Positions 57,488 to 64,000 of a stretch of 64,000 nt of DNA are shown here, piece after piece. The first letter of the stretch is position 1. The number at the start of each line of letters is the position of its first letter. The notes below the pieces were generated by a model. The model saw only the letters and a list, made by a program, of their open reading frames with translations, was not told the origin of the DNA and did not search any database. The position numbers and the translations under genes are program-made. This DNA comes from Acidovorax sp. GBBC 1281 (lineage in GTDB: Bacteria; Pseudomonadota; Gammaproteobacteria; Burkholderiales; Burkholderiaceae_C): the NCBI RefSeq assembly GCF_028473645.1, contig NZ_CP097269.1:5417501-5481500 (forward strand). The letters are read 5' to 3'.

Positions 57488-58045
57488 GTGAACAGCCCCC
57501 TGCACCGCCCCATCGCCGCCCGTCCGCCCGGTTTCTCCACGCGCGAGTTCCGCGATGCGCTGGGCATGTTCGCCACGGGCGTGACCATCGTCACCGCGCG
57601 CGGCCCGGACGGCGGGCTCATCGGCCTCACGGCCAGCTCCTTCAATTCGGTGTCGCTGCAGCCCCCGCTGGTGCTGTGGAGCCTGGCGCACAAGGCCTCC
57701 ACGCTGACCGCCCTGTCGGCCGGCTCCCACTACGCGATCAACGTGCTGGCGGCCGACCAGCGCGCCCTGGCCGAGCGCTTCGCCTCGCGCGGGGTGGACC
57801 GCTGGGCCGGCGTGGCCCACCAGCCGGGCATCGCGGGCGCCCCCGTGCTGGACGGCGCCGCGGCGGTGTTCGAGTGCTTCAACCGCAGCCAGTACGTGGA
57901 GGGCGACCACACGATCTTCGTGGGCGAGGTGGAGCGCTGCAGCCACCGCACGGGCGCCTCGCCGCTGCTCTACCACGGCGGCACGTTCTACACCGAGCAC
58001 CCGCTGGGTGCCGCGCCCGCGCTGCAGGCCGAGATCCGCAAATGA
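57488..58045 (+). CDS. flavin reductase-like FMN-binding protein
   Basis: 185 residues of the flavin reductase (NADH:FMN) domain family: DALGMFATGVTIVTARG and GLTASSFNSVSLQPPLVLWSL are the FMN-binding segments, DHTIFVGEVERC the C-terminal strand. Such proteins supply reduced flavin to two-component monooxygenases. The start is GTG at 57488. It is divergent from the alpha/beta-hydrolase gene across 99 bp. No partner monooxygenase is adjacent. Confidence 0.87.
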   Translation: MNSPLHRPIAARPPGFSTREFRDALGMFATGVTIVTARGPDGGLIGLTASSFNSVSLQPPLVLWSLAHKASTLTALSAGSHYAINVLAADQRALAERFASRGVDRWAGVAHQPGIAGAPVLDGAAAVFECFNRSQYVEGDHTIFVGEVERCSHRTGASPLLYHGGTFYTEHPLGAAPALQAEIRK

Positions 58046-58109
58046 CGGCGCCGCGGGCCCTTCGAGGGGGCACCGCGGCGCGGCGGGGACCGAACGGCCA
58101 GGGCGGCGG

Positions 58110-58373
58110 CTATTTCACGCCGTCGGGCAGCTCGATCTTGACCTCCAGCACTTCCAGGTTGTCCTGGCGCTCCAGGTGCACCTTGATGTCGTCGGCGTGG
58201 ATCGACACGTACTTGGAGATCACCGCCACCAGTTCGCGCTGCAGCGCGGGCAGGTAGTCGGGCGTGGAGGCGTTGCGGCCGTTGCGTTCGTGCGCGAGGA
58301 TGATCTGCAGGCGCTCCTTGGCGACCGAGGCGGTCTTCTTTTTCTCGCCCAGCAGGAAAGACAACAGAGACAT
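58110..58373 (-). CDS. minE: cell division topological specificity factor MinE
   Basis: 87 residues. The N-terminal [20 protein letters not shown] is the membrane-targeting and MinD-contact region; the C-terminal dimer domain follows. MinE stimulates MinD ATPase and drives pole-to-pole oscillation that keeps the division ring at midcell. It starts three bases after minD. Confidence 0.95.
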   Translation of the reverse strand: MSLLSFLLGEKKKTASVAKERLQIILAHERNGRNASTPDYLPALQRELVAVISKYVSIHADDIKVHLERQDNLEVLEVKIELPDGVK

Positions 58374-58376
58374 GCG

Positions 58377-59192
58377 TTACCTCCCGCCGAAGATGCGTTT
58401 GAAGAAGCCGGGCTTCTGCGCGTCGATGAACCGCAGGGGCTTGTCCTCGCCGAGGAAGCGGGCCACCACGTCCTTGTAGGCCTCGGACACGTCGGTGCCC
58501 TGCATGTGGATGGCCGGCGTGCCCTGGTTGGAGGCCTGCAGCACGTTCTCGGATTCGGGCACCACGCCGATCAGCTCGATGCGCAGGATGTCCTGGATGT
58601 CCTCCAGCGACAGCATCTGCCCGTCTTCCACGCGGTTGGGGTTGTAGCGCGTGATGAGCAGGTGCTCCTTCACGGGCTCGCCGCCGGCGATGGCGCGCTT
58701 GGTCTTGCTGCCCAGCATGCCCAGGATGCGGTCGGAGTCGCGCACCGAGGACACCTCGGGGTTGGTCACCAGCAGCGCCTCGTCGGCGAAGTGCATGGCC
58801 ATGAGCGCGCCGCTCTCGATGCCGGCGGGCGAGTCGCAGACGATGTACTCGAAGCCCATGCCGGACAGGTCGTTCAGGATCTTCTCCACGCCGTCCTGCG
58901 TGAGCGCATCCTTGTCGCGCGTCTGGCTGGCGGCCAGCACGAACAGGTTGTCGCACTGCTTGTCCTTGATGAGGGCTTGGTTCAGGTTGGCCTCGCCCTG
59001 AATCACGTTGATGAGGTCATACACCACGCGGCGCTCGCAGCCCATGATGAGGTCCAGGTTGCGCAGGCCGACGTCGAAGTCGATCACCGCGGTCTTGTGG
59101 CCGCGCAGTGCGAGGCCGGATGCGAAGCTGGCACTGGTGGTGGTCTTGCCCACGCCACCCTTGCCGGAGGTCACGACGACGATTTTGGCCAT
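58377..59192 (-). CDS. minD: septum-site determining ATPase MinD
   Basis: 271 residues. The deviant Walker A motif is GKGGVGKTT at 10-18, VIDFDVGLRNLD the switch region, and the C-terminal amphipathic helix ends GFFKRIFGGR for membrane binding. MinD recruits MinC to the membrane. It lies 57 bp downstream of minC. Confidence 0.96.
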   Translation of the reverse strand: MAKIVVVTSGKGGVGKTTTSASFASGLALRGHKTAVIDFDVGLRNLDLIMGCERRVVYDLINVIQGEANLNQALIKDKQCDNLFVLAASQTRDKDALTQDGVEKILNDLSGMGFEYIVCDSPAGIESGALMAMHFADEALLVTNPEVSSVRDSDRILGMLGSKTKRAIAGGEPVKEHLLITRYNPNRVEDGQMLSLEDIQDILRIELIGVVPESENVLQASNQGTPAIHMQGTDVSEAYKDVVARFLGEDKPLRFIDAQKPGFFKRIFGGR

Positions 59193-59249
59193 GTTGTGAA
59201 AATTCCCTGCGTTGGTCCGAATGAAAGAAGAAGGCGGTCAGAACGGGTT

Positions 59250-60032
59250 CTAGAGCGGCTCGATGAGCAGTTTCTCGCCGTCGAGCCGCACCTGGGCCGG
59301 CTTGCCGCGCACGGCGTCCGGCAGCTCGGTCTCGGTGGTGCGGTAGATGCCTGCGATCGACACGAGCTGCGGCTCCAGGCACGTGCTGAAGATGCGCGCG
59401 CTGGTGTCGCCGCGCGCGCCGGCGATGGCCCGCCCGCGCATGGGCGCATAGACGTGGATGTTGCCGTCCGCGATCACCTCGGCGCCGAAGCTCACCACGG
59501 CCATCACGACCAAGTCGGCGCCGCGGGCATACACCTGCTGGCCCGAGCGCAGCGGCTTGTCCACCACCACGGTGGTCGGACCGCCGGCGGGCACCTCGCG
59601 CACCACTTCGACCTCGCGGATGACTTCGCGCACCACCTCGCGCGGGGGCGGGGCCGCGTCGCGCGGGGCGTCGGCCGCCGGGGCGTGCACGCGGGCCGGG
59701 GGCGCCTCGGGCGCGGCGATCAGGCCGGCGGCGTGCGCGGCCTCCATCTGTGCGGGGCTGCCGCCGCGCACGGCCACGGGCTGGGTGTGGTGGCCGCGCA
59801 GCGCGGCGCACAGGGCGTCGAAATCGATGGCGTCGCCGGCCTCGCGCACGCCGGCCAGGTCGATCAGCACGGGGTCGTTGTCGAAGAAGTCCGGGTCGCT
59901 CTCCAGCCGTGCGGCCAGGTCGGCGGCGAGCACGCCGACGTCGGTGGTCTTGAGCACGACCGCCACCACGGGCAGCTGGGCGCTCTTGAGGTCAAAGCTG
60001 GTGCGGGCCTGGCCCGCCGTGTCAACGGCCAT
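59250..60032 (-). CDS. minC: septum formation inhibitor MinC
   Basis: 260 residues: an N-terminal FtsZ-inhibiting domain, a Pro/Ala- and Arg/Val/Glu-rich linker (REVVREVIREVEVVREV at about 134-150) and a C-terminal beta-helix (GADLVVMAVVSFGAEVIADG). MinC blocks FtsZ polymerisation away from midcell. It is first of minCDE. The ATG at 60032 (AVDTAGQARTSFDLK) is the likely start. Confidence 0.94.
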   Translation of the reverse strand: MAVDTAGQARTSFDLKSAQLPVVAVVLKTTDVGVLAADLAARLESDPDFFDNDPVLIDLAGVREAGDAIDFDALCAALRGHHTQPVAVRGGSPAQMEAAHAAGLIAAPEAPPARVHAPAADAPRDAAPPPREVVREVIREVEVVREVPAGGPTTVVVDKPLRSGQQVYARGADLVVMAVVSFGAEVIADGNIHVYAPMRGRAIAGARGDTSARIFSTCLEPQLVSIAGIYRTTETELPDAVRGKPAQVRLDGEKLLIEPL

Positions 60033-60274
60033 GGAAGGGGGGGTGCGTGGTGCGGAAAAAAGGGGGAGCGGTACGCCCGGCCCGAAGGCGCGAAGTGTAC
60101 CGTGGGGGCCCGCCGGTGCCTGTCGCGGGACGTATCCGCGCGCCACGCGTCCCACGGGGCGAGCCCGTGGCGCCAAGGCCCGGCCGGACAAGCCCATGCT
60201 TGCAGGCCGCGTGCGGCAGGCGCCGGCACCCTGGATCGAATCGGGCCTCAGCGCAATCAAATCACCGGCATATA

Positions 60275-60291
60275 GCTATTATTTTCATAGC
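60275..60291 (+). repeat. dispersed repeat core GCTAY-N7-RTAGC, copy 4
   Basis: GCTAT, seven bases, ATAGC in the 291-bp gap between minC and the phosphatidyltransferase gene; short form like copy 1. The gap holds no visible gene. Confidence 0.55.
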
Positions 60292-60323
60292 AACACCTCA
60301 TCTCCCGAAGCCCGTCGTCACTC

Positions 60324-60947
60324 TCAGAACTTGGGGATGCGGATGCGGCTGATCATGAGCGAGCCCGACAGCGCGAACAGCAGCACCAGCGGGTGCAGCG
60401 TGAACCCGCCCAGCACCACGCTGCCGAACCACAGGTGCTCGCGCACCGCGCCCAGGGAGGCGGCCAGCGCCATCAGGGCCACGAGCACGATGGAGGTGGG
60501 GATCGGCGTGCCCTCGAAGTATTTGACCTTGCCCGAGCCTTCCGACAGCGTTTCGGCGGTGACGTTGTAGCGCGCCAGGCGCGAGACGCCGCAGGCCACG
60601 AAGTACGCCAGCACGATGCGGTCGTACAGGCCCTGCATGCCGCAGGCGTAGGCGATGATGGCCGGCGCCACGCCGAACGAGATCACGTCGGCCAGCGAAT
60701 CCAGCTCGCGCCCCATGGCCGAGGACTTTTGCCGCCAGCGCGCGATGCGGCCGTCCAGCACGTCGAAGATCAGCGCCGCCAGCACCAGCGCGCAGGCGAA
60801 GTACACGTGGCGCACCTCGCCGGTCTCCAGGAACGTCATGGACGAGAACAGCGCCCCCACGCCGCACACGGCGTTGCCCAGCGTGAACCAGTCGGCGAGG
60901 TGGAACTCGCGGATCATCGAAAAGCGCTTGGGGGTGGACTGGGACAT
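60324..60947 (-). CDS. pssA: CDP-diacylglycerol-serine O-phosphatidyltransferase
   Basis: 207-residue integral membrane enzyme of the CDP-alcohol phosphatidyltransferase family. The signature D-G-x2-A-R-x8-G-x3-D-x3-D is present in DGRIARWRQKSSAMGRELDS and the LAD that follows. The AFHLADWFTLGN-like opening (REFHLADWFTLGNAVCG) and small size fit bacterial type II PssA, which makes phosphatidylserine for phosphatidylethanolamine. AGGAGA precedes the start. A close relative acting on another alcohol cannot be excluded. Confidence 0.88.
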   Translation of the reverse strand: MSQSTPKRFSMIREFHLADWFTLGNAVCGVGALFSSMTFLETGEVRHVYFACALVLAALIFDVLDGRIARWRQKSSAMGRELDSLADVISFGVAPAIIAYACGMQGLYDRIVLAYFVACGVSRLARYNVTAETLSEGSGKVKYFEGTPIPTSIVLVALMALAASLGAVREHLWFGSVVLGGFTLHPLVLLFALSGSLMISRIRIPKF

Positions 60948-61063
60948 GGACTCTCCTGGGTGGATGGCGGCCGCCGCGCGCCGTGGAAGGCGGCGGTGGC
61001 AATGCCTGCCGATTATGGGCGGCGCCCCGGGGCGCGCACCGTCAGGCATGTCCTACGGGCCCG

Positions 61064-61525
61064 CTACGGCCCGGCCGTGCCGCGCCCGCCGGTCGCGATG
61101 GGTGCGCGCACGGTCTCCAGGTGGATGCTGGTCTCGGTGTTGCTGATGCCCTTGATGAGGCGGATGCGCTCCAGCGCGTGCGCCAGCTCCGCCAGGCTGC
61201 CCACCTGCAGCTCGGCCAGCAGGTCCCACCGGCCATTGGTGCTGTGCAGCGCCAGCACGCTGGGCTCGCCCAGCAGCGAGGCCGTGACCCGGCGCGCGTC
61301 GTTGCCCTCGATGGAGATGCTGGTCCAGGCCTGCAGCCCGCCGCCCGTCTCGCGCTCGGGCCGCAACCGCACCGTGTAGCCGACGATCACGCCCGTGTCC
61401 TCCAGCCGGCGGATGCGGTTGGTGACGGTGCCGCGCGACACGCCCAGCCGCGTGGCCAGCGTGGCGACGCTGGCGCGGGCGTTGTGGCGCAGCTGGGCGA
61501 TCAGTTGCTGGTCGATGTTGTCCAT
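61064..61525 (-). CDS. Lrp/AsnC-family regulator
   Basis: 153 residues: helix-turn-helix at about 3-55 (DNIDQQLIAQLRHNARASVA, VSRGTVTNRIRRLEDTG) and a C-terminal RAM effector domain. AAGGAA precedes ATG 61525. It is divergent from ornithine cyclodeaminase and arginase, which makes arginine or ornithine the probable effector and those genes its targets, as is common for Lrp-type regulators of amino-acid catabolism. Confidence 0.9.
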   Translation of the reverse strand: MDNIDQQLIAQLRHNARASVATLATRLGVSRGTVTNRIRRLEDTGVIVGYTVRLRPERETGGGLQAWTSISIEGNDARRVTASLLGEPSVLALHSTNGRWDLLAELQVGSLAELAHALERIRLIKGISNTETSIHLETVRAPIATGGRGTAGP

Positions 61526-61677
61526 TTCGGCAATTCCTTTGAGCAAAAAGCCAGTTTTTTGCGCTTATGCGTGCATTTTTGCCGATTTGAATTGGCGCGC
61601 CCTTGTGGGACGCTTGGGAACCCCATGCCGCCCCGACCCCCGTCGCGTGGCGCGCCCACCGACGAGGAGCCGATCCC

Positions 61678-62811
61678 ATGACCCCCGACCAACGCCCCAT
61701 CCCCGGCACCATGTCCACCGAGTTCCTGAGCGCCACGCGCGCCGCGCAATTGGTCGGCCGCACCGGCGTGGTGGAATGCCTGCGCGGCATGGCGCAGGCC
61801 ATCGAAGAGGACTACGCCCGGTGGCAGGACTTCGACAAGTCCGCGCGCACCGCGAGCCATTCGCCCAACGGCGTCATCGAACTCATGCCCGTCGCCGATG
61901 CCCGCGACTACGCCTTCAAGTACGTGAACGGCCACCCGGTCAACACCCGCCGCGGCCTGCCCACGGTGATGGCCTTCGGCGCGCTGGCCGACGTGGCCAC
62001 CGGCCACCCCTCCTTCCTGAGCGAGCTCACCCTCACCACGGCGCTGCGCACCGCGGCCACGTCGGCCATGGCCGCGCGCTACCTGGCCCGCCCGGACAGC
62101 CGCAGCATGGCGCTGATCGGCAATGGCGCGCAGAGCGAGTTCCAGGCCCTGGCCTTCGTGGGCCTGCTGGGCATCGGCGAGCTGCGCCTGTACGACATCG
62201 ACCCGGCCGCCACGGCCAAGCTGGCGGCCAACCTCGCGCCGCTGGTGGCGCGGGGGGAACTGGAGATCGTGCGCTGCGCCAGCACCGCCGAGGCCGTGCG
62301 CGGCGCTGACATCGTCACCACCGTCACCGCCGACAAGGCCTACGCCACGATCCTGCACGGCGATCTGGTCGAGCCTGGCATGCACATCAACGCCGTGGGC
62401 GGCGACTGCCCCGGCAAGACCGAACTGGCGGCCGAGGTGCTGCGGGCGGCCAGCGTGTTCGTGGAATACGAGCCCCAGACCCGCATCGAAGGCGACCTGC
62501 AGCAGATGCCCGCCGACTTCCCCGTGACCGAGTTCTGGCGCGTGGTGCGCGGCGAGGCGCCGGCCCGCACCTCGCCCGCGCAGGTCACCGTGTTCGACTC
62601 GGTGGGATTTGCGCTGGAGGACTATTCCGCCCTGCGCTTCATGCGAGCCCTGGGCCGCAGCGAGGGCCTGCTGCAGCCGCTGGAGCTGATTCCCGACCAG
62701 GCCGACCCCAAGGACCTGTACGCGCAGATCCAGCCCTGGATCGCCCTGGGCACGCCCGCAGGCGCCCCCCCGCTGGTGCAGGCCGCCGCCCACCTGGCGG
62801 AAGCACTTTAA
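61678..62811 (+). CDS. ornithine cyclodeaminase
   Basis: 377-residue ornithine cyclodeaminase/mu-crystallin family protein. MALIGNGAQSEFQALAF contains the NAD(H) motif, and substrate-binding residues lie around ADARDYAFKYVNGHP. It converts ornithine to proline and ammonia using bound NAD+. GAGGAG precedes ATG 61678; ATG 61711 is a shorter alternative. The arginase gene follows at 62969, giving an arginine-ornithine-proline route in one cassette. Confidence 0.9.
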   Translation: MTPDQRPIPGTMSTEFLSATRAAQLVGRTGVVECLRGMAQAIEEDYARWQDFDKSARTASHSPNGVIELMPVADARDYAFKYVNGHPVNTRRGLPTVMAFGALADVATGHPSFLSELTLTTALRTAATSAMAARYLARPDSRSMALIGNGAQSEFQALAFVGLLGIGELRLYDIDPAATAKLAANLAPLVARGELEIVRCASTAEAVRGADIVTTVTADKAYATILHGDLVEPGMHINAVGGDCPGKTELAAEVLRAASVFVEYEPQTRIEGDLQQMPADFPVTEFWRVVRGEAPARTSPAQVTVFDSVGFALEDYSALRFMRALGRSEGLLQPLELIPDQADPKDLYAQIQPWIALGTPAGAPPLVQAAAHLAEAL

Positions 62812-62968
62812 GAACGGGTGGGCCGCGCAGGACACGGCACCCATCGTCACCGTCCGCGTGCACACTGCACGCGCCCCATGCCGTTTTGCGCATGCCGCCA
62901 GACCGCATGCGGGTGAAAACTTTGGCGCCACGGCGCCCGCACGCCGTGCGTTTCCAGGAGATGAACCC

Positions 62969-63937
62969 ATGACCGACACCGCAACCCCCGCCCCGCACAC
63001 CCGCGCCACCCTCATCGGCGCCCCCACCGACGCCGGCGCCGCGCGCCTGGGCGCGGCCATGGGTCCCGACGCCCTGCGCGTCGCCCAGCTGGGCCCGGCC
63101 CTCGCGCGGTTCGGCGTGGACGTGGAAGATGCCGGCAACCTCTTCGGCCCGCCCAACCCGCAAAGCGCCCGGGGCGACCACGGGCTGCGCAACCTGGCGG
63201 AATGCGTGGCATGGAACCGCGCGGTGCACGACGCCGTTTCCGCGCAGTTCGCCGCCGGCCGCATGCCCATCCTGCTCGGGGGCGACCACCACCTGGCGGT
63301 GGGCTCGATCAGCGCCGTCGCGCGGCACTGCCGCCAGACGGGCAAGCGCCTGCGCGTGCTCTGGCTCGATGCCCACGCGGACTGCAACACGCCCGCGATC
63401 TCGCCCAGCGGCAACGTGCACGGCATTCCCGTGGCGAGCCTGTACGGCTTCGGCCCCGAATCGCTGTCGGCCCTGGGCGGCGCCGTGCCCGCGCTGCAGG
63501 GCGCGCAGCTGTGCCAGATCGGCCTGCGCAGCGTGGACGACGAGGAAAAGCGCCTGATCCGCGAGCTGGGCATCGAGGTGTACGACATGCGCTCCATCGA
63601 CGAGCTGGGCATGCGCGAGGTCATGCGCCGTGCGCTCGACGGGCTGGAGGGCGAGGCCGGCGAAGGCGTGCATCTGCACCTGAGCTTCGACGTGGACTTC
63701 CTCGACCCCGAGATCGCCCCCGGCACCGGCACCACCGTGCGCGGCGGCCCCAATTACCGCGAGGCGCAGCTTTGCATGGAGATGATCGCGGACACGGGCC
63801 GCCTGGCCTCGCTGGACATCGTGGAGCTGAACCCCGCGCTCGACATCCGCAACCAGACCGCAGAGCTGGTGGTCGACCTGGTGCAGAGCCTGTTCGGCAA
63901 GAGCACGCTGGTGCGCGCCCGCCCCGCGGCCGCGTGA
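62969..63937 (+). CDS. rocF: arginase
   Basis: 322 residues of the ureohydrolase family. The manganese ligands are visible: GGDHHLAVGSI, WLDAHADCNTP and SFDVDFLDPEIAPGTG. It splits arginine to ornithine and urea. CAGGAG precedes the start. It lies 157 bp after ornithine cyclodeaminase and probably shares its Lrp-controlled regulation. Confidence 0.92.
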   Translation: MTDTATPAPHTRATLIGAPTDAGAARLGAAMGPDALRVAQLGPALARFGVDVEDAGNLFGPPNPQSARGDHGLRNLAECVAWNRAVHDAVSAQFAAGRMPILLGGDHHLAVGSISAVARHCRQTGKRLRVLWLDAHADCNTPAISPSGNVHGIPVASLYGFGPESLSALGGAVPALQGAQLCQIGLRSVDDEEKRLIRELGIEVYDMRSIDELGMREVMRRALDGLEGEAGEGVHLHLSFDVDFLDPEIAPGTGTTVRGGPNYREAQLCMEMIADTGRLASLDIVELNPALDIRNQTAELVVDLVQSLFGKSTLVRARPAAA

Positions 63938-64000
63938 CGGCGTGACGGCGTGACGGCGCGCTGACGCACTGAAGCGCTAATGCGCCGCAGCGGTGGCCGC

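Overview
The window is about 67% G+C chromosomal DNA from a Gram-negative betaproteobacterium, most likely a Comamonadaceae member close to Acidovorax/Paracidovorax. The evidence is gene content (min operon, Bug receptor, gentisate operon, OpgD, GTP-type PEP carboxykinase), the codon bias, and a small dispersed repeat of a type I associate with that family. A type III effector-like gene behind a perfect PIP box points to a plant-associated strain with an HrpX-type secretion regulon. No rRNA, tRNA, CRISPR array, prophage or insertion sequence is visible.

Layout. 1-479 is a lower-G+C stretch without a convincing gene. 480-3270 holds an OmpW-like barrel, an alpha/beta hydrolase and an AraC-type regulator broken by a frameshift. 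3324-8272 is a gentisate module: dioxygenase, maleylpyruvate isomerase, fumarylpyruvate hydrolase and an aromatic-acid permease, with a divergent LysR regulator. 8361-15358 carries an AidB-like flavoprotein, a NEL-domain (IpaH-type ubiquitin ligase) effector gene, threonine ammonia-lyase, opgD and a small membrane protein; queC follows.

16360-38524 is a catabolic island. One arm reads rightward: acyl-CoA ligase, Liv-type solute receptor, SMP-30 lactonase, SDR, two ABC ATPases, two permeases, SDR, then a Baeyer-Villiger-type monooxygenase. An IclR regulator and another SDR sit in the middle. The other arm reads leftward: enoyl-CoA hydratase and TetR; Bug receptor, two acyl-CoA dehydrogenases, an acyl-CoA synthetase (ADP-forming family) and a SnoaL-like protein; and a porin. 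Four of its promoter regions each carry one copy of an 18-bp palindrome close to TTACNNGCCGGCNNGTAA, so the single TetR protein probably controls uptake and CoA-dependent breakdown as one regulon. Alcohol oxidation, ring-oxygen insertion, lactone opening, CoA activation and beta-oxidation make a coherent scheme for an unidentified cyclic or branched compound.

38955-49272 contains pckG, an MdtABC-type RND efflux operon and a small membrane protein. 49399-58045 is a mixture: LysR regulators, a metallophosphoesterase, a universal stress protein, a TetR regulator, dadA, an FMN reductase-like protein, an M14 peptidase, an alpha/beta-hydrolase that lacks its nucleophile, and a flavin reductase-like protein. 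58110-63937 is housekeeping and arginine catabolism: minCDE, pssA, an Lrp regulator, ornithine cyclodeaminase and arginase.

All identifications come from reading the sequence and recalled family motifs. No database search was run.
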